From the NCBI GenBank assembly GCA_937967325.1, contig CALBSQ010000361.1, positions 6,136 to 70,135 of the forward strand: DNA of 64,000 nt. Reading direction: 5' to 3'. Numbering within the stretch: the first letter of the stretch is position 1; the number at the start of each line of letters is the position of its first letter. The stretch comes from an uncultured Chloroflexota bacterium. Lineage in GTDB: Bacteria > Chloroflexota > UBA4733. Below the pieces are notes generated by a model, which was not told the origin of the DNA, did no database searches, and worked only from the letters and a program-made list of their open reading frames with translations. Shown piece after piece: positions 1-9,080 of the stretch. A program made the translations under genes and the position numbers.

Positions 1-83
1 CCTCGTGGGTCACTTGTCAGGCGTGTCGCCGTTCGCAGCCCGTTCCGGCTGGCACAATGGCCACTCCCGTGGCACCTGGCCCG

Positions 84-1262
84 CTAGATGCCCACCTTGG
101 TGAGCACGTCGCCAACCACCCGCTCCGCGGAGAAATGGGACTCCGCGATGGCGCGCGCAGCGCGGCACTGTCCCGAGTAGTCCGCCGCGATGGCATCGAG
201 CGCGGCCAGAACGTCGTCCACGGTCCGGAAGGCGAACAGCCCCCGGCCGGTCGGCAGGACGTTCCCGAAGCCGGTGTCCTGGGTGATGACCGGCTTTCCG
301 GAAGCGAGGTAACAGGCGCTGCGATCGCTGAACCAGCCGCTGCGCAGGCGAATGTTCTGATCTTTGGCCACGGTGAACTCACCGCGAGAGCCGCGGATGT
401 AGTCACGGTACGGGACAATGTCTCGCGACAGGGACATGGCGTCGACGACATGCCAGCCGTGCGCCCGCAGGAGACGCAACACCTCCGCGTCGTCGCAGGC
501 GAGCGCCAATTCCAGTGGCACCGCGGTCCGCCGAGGTAAGTCGAGAAATTTGAGGAACTCGAGGTGTTTGCTCCAGTAGTACGTCTCGCCGTTCCAGACG
601 ATGTCTTTGTCGGACTGCTGCCAGCTCCCGATGGTGGTGAATCGCGTCCCTGCGGCCGGAGGCACCGTCTCGGGCGCCCACCAATCCAGCACGATGGGCT
701 GGCGAGTTGGATGGTAGGCAAAGCGCCCTACCGGGACGCCACAGTCGGGCGCGCCCAGGTTCTCGCCGTAGCTGAAATGGTGGGTATGGGCGCTCAACAG
801 GTCGATGGTGAACTGGCGCCCCTGCGCGACTTCGATCTCCGGCAGGACGGGGTCCGTCTCGAGATAGATGCGCACGGGCACCCGCAGGTGCTCCTCGCGG
901 AGCACCGTCGCGCCGGTAAGGTTCACCAGCGCGTCCGCACGCCGCCACAGCTGCTCCATCTCGGCCTCGGACCGTCCATAGTGGCGGCCGTCTTGGGCCG
1001 CGGCACGGTAGGCCCAGCGATCCGGCAGTCCACACCACGCCATGAGCCGGGCGATGTAGTTGACGGTGTAGGTTGGGTCGTCGGTGATCGTGTTCTGCAC
1101 GGGGTCGTAGGGCCAGTCGCCGGTATCCTCAACGTAGTACACGTCGTAGCCCAGCCGGCGGAAGCCTTCCAGATAATGCAACACCTGCCAGGCGACACCG
1201 GCAAAGGGTGTGCCCCCCATCATTCCGAGCACCACCAGGACGCCCTTAGGCGGTCGCAGCAT
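84..1262 (-). CDS. Glycosyltransferase, GT1/CgeB-like
   Basis: A 392-aa protein that probably transfers a sugar in exopolysaccharide assembly in the cytoplasm. The N-terminal Rossmann half opens with GMMGGTPFAGVAWQ and continues to a conserved GYDVYYVEDTG. The C-terminal half holds the donor-side signature SGWFSDRSACYLASGKPV, typical of the Glyco_trans_1_2 (CgeB-like) fold. It resembles the two 375-aa transferases at 3995 and 5330 over the whole length, so the three are paralogues. It is the last visible gene of a minus-strand run that starts at galE. Donor and acceptor cannot be read from the sequence. Bases 1-83 downstream hold no gene. Confidence 0.75.
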   Translation of the reverse strand: MLRPPKGVLVVLGMMGGTPFAGVAWQVLHYLEGFRRLGYDVYYVEDTGDWPYDPVQNTITDDPTYTVNYIARLMAWCGLPDRWAYRAAAQDGRHYGRSEAEMEQLWRRADALVNLTGATVLREEHLRVPVRIYLETDPVLPEIEVAQGRQFTIDLLSAHTHHFSYGENLGAPDCGVPVGRFAYHPTRQPIVLDWWAPETVPPAAGTRFTTIGSWQQSDKDIVWNGETYYWSKHLEFLKFLDLPRRTAVPLELALACDDAEVLRLLRAHGWHVVDAMSLSRDIVPYRDYIRGSRGEFTVAKDQNIRLRSGWFSDRSACYLASGKPVITQDTGFGNVLPTGRGLFAFRTVDDVLAALDAIAADYSGQCRAARAIAESHFSAERVVGDVLTKVGI

Positions 1263-1346
1263 GCCTCATCACCTCCCTCCGTGCCCGAACTGCCCATACC
1301 CCTTCCTCGCGGGAGACCCGGACCAGTCACGATGGCCCATCAGCGG

Positions 1347-3224
1347 CTATCTGTTCTTTCGAGCCACCTGAGCAGGCTCATCGCGCTCCTCATCTGTGCC
1401 CGCCGCCCGCATGTACACTTGATGCAGCCGCGCGTAGGCGCCATCGCCGGCCAGCAGCTCCCGATGCGTCCCGCGCTCGACGATGCGGCCGTCCCGAATA
1501 AATAGGATCTGACTGGCGCGCCGGATGGTCGACAGCCGGTGTGCGATGACCATTGTGGTCCGGCCGGCCATAAGACGATCCAGGCTGTCCAGGATCAAGG
1601 ACTCGGTGCCCGCGTCGAGCGAGGAGGTCGGTTCGTCCAGAATCAGGATGGGCGCATCCTTGATGAAGGCACGCGCCAGCACGATGCGTTGCCGCTCACC
1701 GCCGGAAAGCGAGACTCCCCCTTCCGCGACGACGGTGTCGTAGCCCGCGGGGAGCGCGCTGATGAACTGGTGGGCGTGCGCCGCCGTAGCCGCCGCGACG
1801 ATCTCCTCGCTGGACGCACCGGGCTTCCCATAGCCGATGTTTTCGGCGATTGACACGGGGAAGAGGATCGGCTCTTGCGGCACGATACTGACTTGCCGTC
1901 GCAGGGACGCCACGGAAACCTCGCGCAGGTCGACGCCGTCGATCAGGACGCGACCGCCTTGCGGATCGTAGTAGCGCAGGAGGAGGCTGGCGATAGTGGT
2001 CTTGCCGGCGCCGGTCGGCCCGACGAGCGCGATCGCCGTCCCTGGGGGCGCGTTGAATGCAATACCGTTCAGCACGGGCACGTCCTGACGGTAGCGGAAG
2101 GACACGTGGTCGAAGACAATGTGGCCGCGCACAGGGGGGAGGGCTTTGGCATTCGCGTCTTCTTCACTCTCCTCGCGCTGCAATTCCAGCACCTGGAGGA
2201 CGCGGCGGCCACTGACGGTGGCGCTTTGCATCTGGCCGACGGTGTGGCTGATGGTGTGGAGCGGATCATAGACGGCGGCCAGGTAGGCAAGGACAACGAG
2301 CAGCTCACCAACCGTGAGGGTGCCACTGAGGACGTGCACGCCACCGACCGCCAACACGAGCGCGGTCCCGGCCGCTGTAATCCCCCCGACGGCGAGTCCG
2401 AACCAGGCCTCCTCGGCCGTCAACCGCAGCCGGGCAACCAGCGCCGTGCGGCCCTGCGTTCGGAAACGGCCGACCTCGTCGCGTTCGCGCACGAACGCTT
2501 TCACGACGGGTAACGCGCCGAGTACCTGCTCGGCGAGTGTGATGACCTCCCCTTCCCGTTCTGACACCTGCTCCGATTCTGCCTCGATGGAGCCCACGTA
2601 GTAGCGCGCGCAAGCGACCAGGAAGGGCACAACGGCGAGCGCCAGAAGCGCGATCCAGTGGTCCAGGCGCCATAGGATGACAAACATGGAGAGCAGCGTC
2701 AGCGTGGAGCCGAATAATGGCAGCGCGCCCTCGAAGAACAACTGCTCCACACAATGCGCGTTGTCGCTGATCCGGTAGAGCTGGTCCCCCGTGGCCAGGG
2801 CCTGGTGGTCGCGCAGCGACAGGCGGAGGTTGTGCTCGAACAGGCAGGCGCGGACGTCGTAGGTGGCTTGGAGGCCGACGGCAACCTGCAACCGCGTCTG
2901 GACCATGCCCAGGACGCCGCTCAGCAGGTGGATTAGCAAGCTTGCCGCGGCGAGCGCGACTACCGCCCGCACCTTGCTGCCGAGCCCTACGACCTTCAGC
3001 GCGTGAGCAACCGCTGGCGGCATCGGCTGGCTGCCCAGGACATGATCGACGAGGAACTGCAACGGCCAGGGAAGCGCTACCGACAGGAGCACACCCAACA
3101 GCGTGAGGACGAGAACGGCCGCGAGCGCGCCCGGAGACGGATGGACGTAACGGAACAGACGGGCGTACACCGCCCAGGCGGACCGCCGCTCAGGGAGTCC
3201 CAACGGTCGCACAGGTGTGCTCAT
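1347..3224 (-). CDS. ABC exporter, fused permease-ATPase
   Basis: A 625-aa half-transporter with an N-terminal type I exporter membrane domain (about residues 20-330, roughly six hydrophobic helices) and a C-terminal ATPase. The ATPase shows Walker A GPTGAGKTT, signature LSGGERQ, Walker B ILILDEPTSSLD and the switch His in IAHRLS. It belongs to the MsbA/lipid and polysaccharide exporter group and would act as a homodimer in the inner membrane. The start overlaps the stop of the deacetylase gene by 4 bp, so the two are translationally coupled. The context suggests export of a glycolipid or polysaccharide intermediate. Confidence 0.85.
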   Translation of the reverse strand: MSTPVRPLGLPERRSAWAVYARLFRYVHPSPGALAAVLVLTLLGVLLSVALPWPLQFLVDHVLGSQPMPPAVAHALKVVGLGSKVRAVVALAAASLLIHLLSGVLGMVQTRLQVAVGLQATYDVRACLFEHNLRLSLRDHQALATGDQLYRISDNAHCVEQLFFEGALPLFGSTLTLLSMFVILWRLDHWIALLALAVVPFLVACARYYVGSIEAESEQVSEREGEVITLAEQVLGALPVVKAFVRERDEVGRFRTQGRTALVARLRLTAEEAWFGLAVGGITAAGTALVLAVGGVHVLSGTLTVGELLVVLAYLAAVYDPLHTISHTVGQMQSATVSGRRVLQVLELQREESEEDANAKALPPVRGHIVFDHVSFRYRQDVPVLNGIAFNAPPGTAIALVGPTGAGKTTIASLLLRYYDPQGGRVLIDGVDLREVSVASLRRQVSIVPQEPILFPVSIAENIGYGKPGASSEEIVAAATAAHAHQFISALPAGYDTVVAEGGVSLSGGERQRIVLARAFIKDAPILILDEPTSSLDAGTESLILDSLDRLMAGRTTMVIAHRLSTIRRASQILFIRDGRIVERGTHRELLAGDGAYARLHQVYMRAAGTDEERDEPAQVARKNR

Positions 3225-3967
3225 CCGATGCCCAACTCCTGCCGCAAGTCGGTGTCCGGTCCCATGGTTATACGATCCAGGCGATAGGGGTCGGCGGCGG
3301 GCATCGGGTTGAGGCCGCCACTGTATAGGCAGGCCGCACGATAGCCGGTCCTGACCAGCGCCTCACGAATCGCTGGCGGCGTGCCGCCATCGTCGCCGTA
3401 CGGGTAGCAGTAGACCTCCACGTCCTTGCTGAGCCCGTCCTCCAGCACCGCTTTCGACCGATGAAGCTCGTCCTCCTGCTCGGCCGGCGTCAGGCCGGAA
3501 AAGGCCCGGTGCGAGGCGCCGTGGGACTGGACAGACACGCCGCGGCGCTCTAGCTCGCGCAGGTCGCCCCAATCGCAGATAGCCTCTTGCGGCTCCTCAT
3601 CGACGTCGAACGTGTTGTGCCGCCCGATGTAGTCCGTCGGCACGAAGATCACGGCCGGATAGCCAAACCGGCGGAGGACGGGCACCGCGACCTCCAGGTT
3701 CGACCGGTAGCCGTCGTCGAAGGTCAACAGCACTGCCCGCTCGGGCAACGTGTCGGGCGCCTTCAGTCCGGTGAGTAGAGTCGGAACGTCGATGACCCGC
3801 CACCCATGCTCCCCCAGCCATCCTAGATAGCCGGCGAAAGTCGCCTCAGGTATGTAGTACCAGGTCTCCCAACCATCCGCGGGGGGCGCACCGATCTTGT
3901 GGAAGCCCAGGATCGCTAGGGTTCGGCCCCGCGGCTCATTGCGCTCCAAGGATCGCTCCCGTTCCAT
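3221..3967 (-). CDS. Polysaccharide deacetylase (NodB/CE4)
   Basis: A 248-aa carbohydrate esterase family 4 protein. Motif 1 is LLTFDDGYRSN (the two Asp are the base and a metal ligand) and motif 2 is SHGASHRAF (metal-binding His pair). There is no obvious signal peptide in the predicted protein, so it may act in the cytoplasm or be held at the membrane by partners. It would remove N-acetyl groups from a polysaccharide or its lipid-linked precursor. It lies between a glycosyltransferase and an ABC exporter, overlapping the latter by 4 bp. The N-terminal segment before LAILGFHKIG is arginine-rich and may not be translated. Confidence 0.8.
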   Translation of the reverse strand: MERERSLERNEPRGRTLAILGFHKIGAPPADGWETWYYIPEATFAGYLGWLGEHGWRVIDVPTLLTGLKAPDTLPERAVLLTFDDGYRSNLEVAVPVLRRFGYPAVIFVPTDYIGRHNTFDVDEEPQEAICDWGDLRELERRGVSVQSHGASHRAFSGLTPAEQEDELHRSKAVLEDGLSKDVEVYCYPYGDDGGTPPAIREALVRTGYRAACLYSGGLNPMPAADPYRLDRITMGPDTDLRQELGIG

Positions 3968-3994
3968 CGCTCGCCGCCCAACTCCGGCGCTGGC

Positions 3995-5122
3995 TCACGC
4001 GGCCGCCCGCTCGAGTAGGCGGCCGGCGACCTTGCGCGCGTCGAAGTGCTCCTCGGCCAGGGCGCGGGCGAGGTGACAGTGCCGGTCGTAGTCTACCGCC
4101 GCCGCCTCCAGGCAGCGCACCGCCCCCGCGAGGTCGCGGAAGCGCAGCAAGCCGGCGGCGTCGGGCAGGAAGCGGCTCGGCCCCGTGTGCTGGACCACGG
4201 CCGGCTTGCCGCTCGCCAGGTAGCAGAGCGTCCGGTCGCTGATCCAGGCGTTCTCCAGGCGGATGCAGTGCAGCTTCACGCAGCTGAACTCGCCGCGAGA
4301 GTTCTGGATGTAGCGCTGGTAGTCCCAGGGCGTGCCCGCCACGGCCCACGCGTCGCAGACGCGCCAGCCGTGCCGCCAGAGCGTTACCTGGTCCTTTTCG
4401 CCCGCTACGAGGTCCAGCGCCAATTCCAACGGTTGAGTCGTGAGCCGCGGCAGGGACAGGTACGGCTGAAACGTGATTGCCTTGCCATTGGGGTAGCCGC
4501 CTCCTTCGTCTTCCATCCAGCCGTCATCCCAGTGCGCCACCGTGGTGAAGGGCGCGTCGGCCGGGGCCCGGCGCGGTGGCCACCAATCCAGCGCCACGCA
4601 GGGCGGGGTGTAGTGCCACTCCAGCCCGCAGTCTGGGAACCGCGCCCCCGGCCGTCCCACCGTCTCGCCGATGGTGAAGTACAGGTCATGAGGCGCGACG
4701 TTGAGCTCCCTCTTGCTCATCCAAACTTGAAGTTCGCCTGGGTCAATATCTAACAGCGCCGATCGACGGAAGCGCGCCGTTACTTCGGCTCGCATGTCGT
4801 AGCGCAGGTTCAGCAGCAGGTCCGCCTGGGCCGCAGCGTCGAGATCCAAGCAGCCCTCCGTCACGCGCCGGGTCAGCGGCTTGCTGGACGTGGAACACAG
4901 CGCCACCCGGTCAGCCAAGCCGTAGCGTTGCAGGTGGCCCTTCAAGGCCGCCACCCAGGCCCGGACCCTGGGCGCGGGGGTACTGGGGCTCACCGCCTCC
5001 AGCCAGGTCACCCGGCAGCCGAGCGATCGCATCCCAAGCGCCCAGTTGAGATGAACCCACAGATGACCGCCCCCCTCCGGATAACTGAGAGTGTTCGCGG
5101 CCAAACAAACAGTCGTGGTCAT
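3995..5122 (-). CDS. Glycosyltransferase, GT1/CgeB-like paralogue
   Basis: A 375-aa transferase, the same length as the neighbour at 5330. The N-terminus carries YPEGGGHLWVHLNWALG and the C-terminal half carries ENAWISDRTLCYLASGKPAV, equivalent to the donor-binding region of CgeB-like transferases. The last 80 or so codons are identical at nucleotide level to those of the neighbour, while the upstream parts have diverged; this fits gene conversion after an older duplication. Expected role is sugar transfer during exopolysaccharide synthesis. Donor and acceptor are unknown. Confidence 0.75.
   Translation of the reverse strand: MTTTVCLAANTLSYPEGGGHLWVHLNWALGMRSLGCRVTWLEAVSPSTPAPRVRAWVAALKGHLQRYGLADRVALCSTSSKPLTRRVTEGCLDLDAAAQADLLLNLRYDMRAEVTARFRRSALLDIDPGELQVWMSKRELNVAPHDLYFTIGETVGRPGARFPDCGLEWHYTPPCVALDWWPPRRAPADAPFTTVAHWDDGWMEDEGGGYPNGKAITFQPYLSLPRLTTQPLELALDLVAGEKDQVTLWRHGWRVCDAWAVAGTPWDYQRYIQNSRGEFSCVKLHCIRLENAWISDRTLCYLASGKPAVVQHTGPSRFLPDAAGLLRFRDLAGAVRCLEAAAVDYDRHCHLARALAEEHFDARKVAGRLLERAAA
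4029..4268. repeat. Exact 240-bp direct repeat, copy 1
   Basis: Compared base by base, this segment is identical to 5364-5603, at a constant offset of 1335 bp. It encodes the donor-side C-terminal part of the glycosyltransferase. Mismatches begin immediately on both sides. Confidence 0.95.
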
Positions 5123-5329
5123 CTACTGACTCCTTCGGTAAGCTGTGACATCGGGTGCCATCGTCTCCTTGTCAGACTGTTCCCCAATCCATGATGCAAG
5201 CAATGCGAGCTCCGGTTGATGCGGAGAACCAGGATTACGCCGCTGTGCCCCTCGGTCAACGTGATGGATTCCCGTGATGCATGTACCTCTTATCTGCGGG
5301 TGACAGATACCCGGCTCTACATCAGGTTG

Positions 5330-6457
5330 TCAGGTTAATGCCCGCTGCAGCACCCGCCGCGCAACCTTGCGCGCGTCGAAGTGCTCCTCGGCCAGGGCGC
5401 GGGCGAGGTGACAGTGCCGGTCGTAGTCTACCGCCGCCGCCTCCAGGCAGCGCACCGCCCCCGCGAGGTCGCGGAAGCGCAGCAAGCCGGCGGCGTCGGG
5501 CAGGAAGCGGCTCGGCCCCGTGTGCTGGACCACGGCCGGCTTGCCGCTCGCCAGGTAGCAGAGCGTCCGGTCGCTGATCCAGGCGTTCTCCAGGCGGATG
5601 CAGGATGGCTTGACGCAACTGAACTCGCCGCGGGAATCCTGCAGGTAGCGCTGATAGTCCCAGGGGGTGGCGGCGACGGCCGTGGCGTCGCGCACCCGCC
5701 AGCCGTGCCGCCAGAGCAGCACCTGATCGTCGTCGTCCGGGGTCAGGTCGAGCGCCAGCTCGAGCGGCTGAGCCGTGCGCCCCGGCAGCTCCAGGAAGGG
5801 CAAGAAGCCGCTACGCTTGGTGTTGTCGTACGACTCGGCCTCGTCCTCGACCCAGGCGTCGTACCAGTGGGCGACGGTGGTGAAGGCGGCGTCGGCCGGG
5901 GCCCGGCGTGGCGGCCACCAGGGCAGCGCCACGCAGGGCGGCGTGTACTGCCAGGCAAGGCCCACGTCCGGGATGCGCGACCCCGGCTGCCCCACCGTCT
6001 CCCCGATGCTGAAGTAGACATCGTGACGCGCCAGAGTGACCTGCCCGACATGCACCCAGAGCTGCAGCAGCCCCGGGTCGATGTCGAGCAGGGCGGAGCG
6101 CCGGAAGCGGCCGACGACCTCGGCCGGCAGGTCGTAGCGCAGGTTCAGCAGCAGGTCCACCTCGGCCGCCGCGTCGAGGTCGAGGCAGCCGTCCAACACC
6201 TCCGCAGCCAGCGGCGCCCCCGCCTGCGAGCACAGCACCAGGCCGTCCGCCAAGTCGTAGCGCCCCAGGCGCTGCCGGAGGCCGGCCACCTGCCGCCGCG
6301 CCTCGGCGACGGGGGTGCCCGGCTCGACCGCCTCCAGCCAGAGGACCCGGCAGTCGAGCGATCGCAGCCCCAGCGCCCAGTTGAGGTGCACCCACAGGTG
6401 GCCGCCACCCTCCGGGTAGCTCAGCGTATTCGCCGCCAGACAGACGCTGAGGCTCAT
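5330..6457 (-). CDS. Glycosyltransferase, GT1/CgeB-like paralogue
   Basis: A 375-aa paralogue of the gene at 3995, with the same YPEGGGHLWVHLNWALG start and the same C-terminal LCYLASGKPAVVQHTGPS region. Middle regions differ (for example LPFLELPGRTAQPLELALD against YLSLPRLTTQPLELALD), which points to different acceptors or donors. Its start codon overlaps the stop of the large glycosidase/GT2 fusion by 4 bp (ATGA), so the two are probably co-translated. A 207-bp gap with no recognisable gene separates it from the next transferase. Likely cytoplasmic. Confidence 0.75.
   Translation of the reverse strand: MSLSVCLAANTLSYPEGGGHLWVHLNWALGLRSLDCRVLWLEAVEPGTPVAEARRQVAGLRQRLGRYDLADGLVLCSQAGAPLAAEVLDGCLDLDAAAEVDLLLNLRYDLPAEVVGRFRRSALLDIDPGLLQLWVHVGQVTLARHDVYFSIGETVGQPGSRIPDVGLAWQYTPPCVALPWWPPRRAPADAAFTTVAHWYDAWVEDEAESYDNTKRSGFLPFLELPGRTAQPLELALDLTPDDDDQVLLWRHGWRVRDATAVAATPWDYQRYLQDSRGEFSCVKPSCIRLENAWISDRTLCYLASGKPAVVQHTGPSRFLPDAAGLLRFRDLAGAVRCLEAAAVDYDRHCHLARALAEEHFDARKVARRVLQRALT
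5364..5603. repeat. Exact 240-bp direct repeat, copy 2
   Basis: Second copy of the segment at 4029-4268, in the same orientation and the same reading frame of the paralogous glycosyltransferase. The two flanks are clearly diverged, so the block is much younger than the gene duplication itself. Confidence 0.95.
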
Positions 6458-9075
6458 GACGCCTCCTCTTCCGCGGCAAGGAGCGGCGGGCCGCCTGTTG
6501 GGCTAACGCTTCGCCGCACCGTTGGCAGCGTTGCCTCACTTGTTTTTCGACTGATAACTGGAGCAGCGAGCGTCGGCGCGGTTCCCGCCTCTGGAGCCAC
6601 GTGCTGCGTGGACGCGGCTGCCGATAGCTGCTCCATGACGCGAACGAAGGCGCGCGTGGCGGCGGCACCCTCCTGAAGGCTACGCAACACGAGCAGCACC
6701 GTGATTACGGCGAGCGGCACACCCACTGTCAGGGCTTGATCGGTCAGTGCCCAGCCGGCCAGGGCTGCCAAGAGCAGCACCAGGACGCCTGCCCAAGTCG
6801 ACCAGTGAGGCCAAGCGCAGACTCGTACGAGCTGGTGGCCCGCCCCGTGTTCTTCGACCGCCATCAGGGAGCGGACGGCGCCGAGCAGGCCACCGCGCAG
6901 CTCGAAGTCCCAGCGATCGAAGGCGCCGCCGCGCAAGACCTGCAAGCCGGCTCCGCGCCACGCGGCTTCCATAGACTGGAGCCAGTCAGCGGGGGCCCGC
7001 CAGCGCTCGCTCCAAATGACGCGGCAGCGCCGCCGCGGGATGGCAAACCCGCCTGCACCACGCTGGCGCCACGGACGGAGACCGAGCTGAATACGACCGC
7101 GCAACCGCGCCAGCGGCTGAATCCCGTGCAACAGAGCCGTGAGAGTATGGAGCGTCCAGCGATCGAGAGTGGAGCGACGCGGTCCAGGGAAGGAGGCGTG
7201 AGCCGCGCCCCGGACCGCCGGTAGCAGGAGGCCGCCGAGGGCGCCTGCCAGCAGCGGGAGCGCCAAGAAGAGGGGAGGCCAGAGCACGCCCAGCAGCGTC
7301 AAAGCGGCGAGCGCCAATATGACGAGATACCACTCCGGCATCAACGGCAGCGACCTGAGCAATCCCGGTGAAGGTTGGTAGAGGAATTGGAAGAGCTCGC
7401 TGCCCCAGACGCCATAGCGAACCCGTCCCCAACGGGGACCAAGCGCCTGGGCGAGCCCTTTGCCGTAGATCTGTCCGGACCAGGTGAGATGACCGGCCGC
7501 GTTGAATTTCTCCGGCCATTTTCGCTCCAACAGCGCCTCTGCCTTCCCGTAGCCGGCTTGCTGCTTCCAGTAGCTGCACACGGAGCGACGCCGGTGATGC
7601 CAGACCATGGCGCCGGGACTGAAGCCCAGCCGCCAGCCCTGGCCTTGCAAGCGCCAGCAGAGGTCGACGTCGTCTCCGGCCACACGGAAACGCGGGTCGA
7701 AGCCTCCGACGGCCCGCAGGCAATCCGCCCAGACGGCCATGTTGCAGCCGGGCAAATGCTCCGCCTCCCGGTCCGAGAGGAGCACGTGCGTGGGGTTGCC
7801 GGGAGCGTTGGCGACACAAGCTGCCACCCGACCGTCGCCGGGGGGAGCGATGTTGGGGCCGCCTACCGCCGCGTAATCGGCAGATAGGAAGGTCGCGGCA
7901 AGGTAGGTCAGCCAGTCGGGATCGGGAATAACGTCGTCGTCGATGTACGCCACAATCTCGCCGGTAGCCGCCTGCATGCCGGTGTTGCGGGCGCTACTTA
8001 AGCCACGGTTCTCAGTACTGATCACCTGCACCCCATAGGCGTGCCCGATCGCCGCTGTGTCGTCGGTCGAACCGTCGTCGACCAGGATGACCTCGAAATC
8101 GGGATAGACGACACGGCCTAACCCGTCCATGCATTCGGCGAGCGTCCGCGCGCCGTTGCGGCTGCACACCACCACGGAAATGCGCGGCCAGGGTACGTCC
8201 TCGGGAAAGGCCGCCTCGGCGAGCGCCGCGCCCACGGCGGCGAGGGCCGGCTTGGGCCGGCGCTCACGGTCGGTCAGGCCGAAGTCCCAATCTTGAATGT
8301 CGTAGCCGCCACGGTACCACTCGTCTGTCCAGGCAAACACAAAGGCGCCGGCGCATCCGGCGGCGAATGACGCGCGGAGCTGCCAGTCCAACGTGGTCGC
8401 CTGTCTCTCCTCGCCGTTCCTCCGGCTGTCCAGGCCGATCTCAGCAAGGAGCAGTGGCCGGTCTCCGGCAATGTTCTGCAGCCGGGCCAGGTAATTGTCC
8501 AGTGCCTCCGGCTGCTCCAGGTAGACGTTCATGCAGACGAGGTCGACAAAGGGGAGGCAGAGGTATTCGGTCGAAGGGTAGTTGACATAAGTGATCAGCC
8601 CCTCAGGATCCTCCACCCTGGCAGCACGATACAGCCGCCGCAGGAAGCGTTCCACGCGAGGAGGGCCATACCAGCGGACGATTGAAGCCGGGATCTCGTT
8701 ACCGATCGCGTAGCACAGCACTGCCGGGTGGCCGGCGCACGCCCGTACCCCCGTGCGTACTCGCTCCTCAATGGAGCGAATGCGCCGAGGATCGTCTAAG
8801 AACGCGACGTGCTGCTCCCAAGGCAAGCCCACCATGACCCGCAGCCCGTGCCGCTGGGCAGCATCGAGCAGCCAGCGCGGCGGTACGGTGTAGGTCCGCA
8901 CCGCGTTGATCCCGCTGGCCGTCATCTGGGCAAAATCGTAGTCGACGACCTTCGGCAAGGGAAACTCGTCACCATTTTCACCTGGACGGAACGTGCCGTA
9001 GGTCACGCCGCGCACGTACAGCTTGTCGTCGCCCACGAAGAGAAATTTGCCGGCCACTCTGGGACGCGTATCCAT
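6454..9075 (-). CDS. Glycosidase-like domain fused to GT2 glycosyltransferase
   Basis: An 873-aa multidomain protein. Residues about 8-290 form a TIM-barrel glycosidase-like domain of the GH2/GH-A clan. The candidate acid/base is Glu127 in YAIGNEIP and the candidate nucleophile is Glu212 in LLLAEIGLDS. Residues about 298-540 form a GT2 family glycosyltransferase with LVDDGSTDDT (nucleotide binding) and YIDDDVIPD (metal binding), plus AGDDVDLCWRL. Hydrophobic segments near 575-625 and 755-800 anchor the C-terminal part in the membrane. Having a hydrolase and a transferase in one chain suggests coupled synthesis and trimming or transglycosylation of a polysaccharide. It is followed by an overlapping glycosyltransferase and preceded by galE. 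Confidence 0.75.
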   Translation of the reverse strand: MDTRPRVAGKFLFVGDDKLYVRGVTYGTFRPGENGDEFPLPKVVDYDFAQMTASGINAVRTYTVPPRWLLDAAQRHGLRVMVGLPWEQHVAFLDDPRRIRSIEERVRTGVRACAGHPAVLCYAIGNEIPASIVRWYGPPRVERFLRRLYRAARVEDPEGLITYVNYPSTEYLCLPFVDLVCMNVYLEQPEALDNYLARLQNIAGDRPLLLAEIGLDSRRNGEERQATTLDWQLRASFAAGCAGAFVFAWTDEWYRGGYDIQDWDFGLTDRERRPKPALAAVGAALAEAAFPEDVPWPRISVVVCSRNGARTLAECMDGLGRVVYPDFEVILVDDGSTDDTAAIGHAYGVQVISTENRGLSSARNTGMQAATGEIVAYIDDDVIPDPDWLTYLAATFLSADYAAVGGPNIAPPGDGRVAACVANAPGNPTHVLLSDREAEHLPGCNMAVWADCLRAVGGFDPRFRVAGDDVDLCWRLQGQGWRLGFSPGAMVWHHRRRSVCSYWKQQAGYGKAEALLERKWPEKFNAAGHLTWSGQIYGKGLAQALGPRWGRVRYGVWGSELFQFLYQPSPGLLRSLPLMPEWYLVILALAALTLLGVLWPPLFLALPLLAGALGGLLLPAVRGAAHASFPGPRRSTLDRWTLHTLTALLHGIQPLARLRGRIQLGLRPWRQRGAGGFAIPRRRCRVIWSERWRAPADWLQSMEAAWRGAGLQVLRGGAFDRWDFELRGGLLGAVRSLMAVEEHGAGHQLVRVCAWPHWSTWAGVLVLLLAALAGWALTDQALTVGVPLAVITVLLVLRSLQEGAAATRAFVRVMEQLSAAASTQHVAPEAGTAPTLAAPVISRKTSEATLPTVRRSVSPTGGPPLLAAEEEAS

Positions 9076-9080
9076 GCCGC

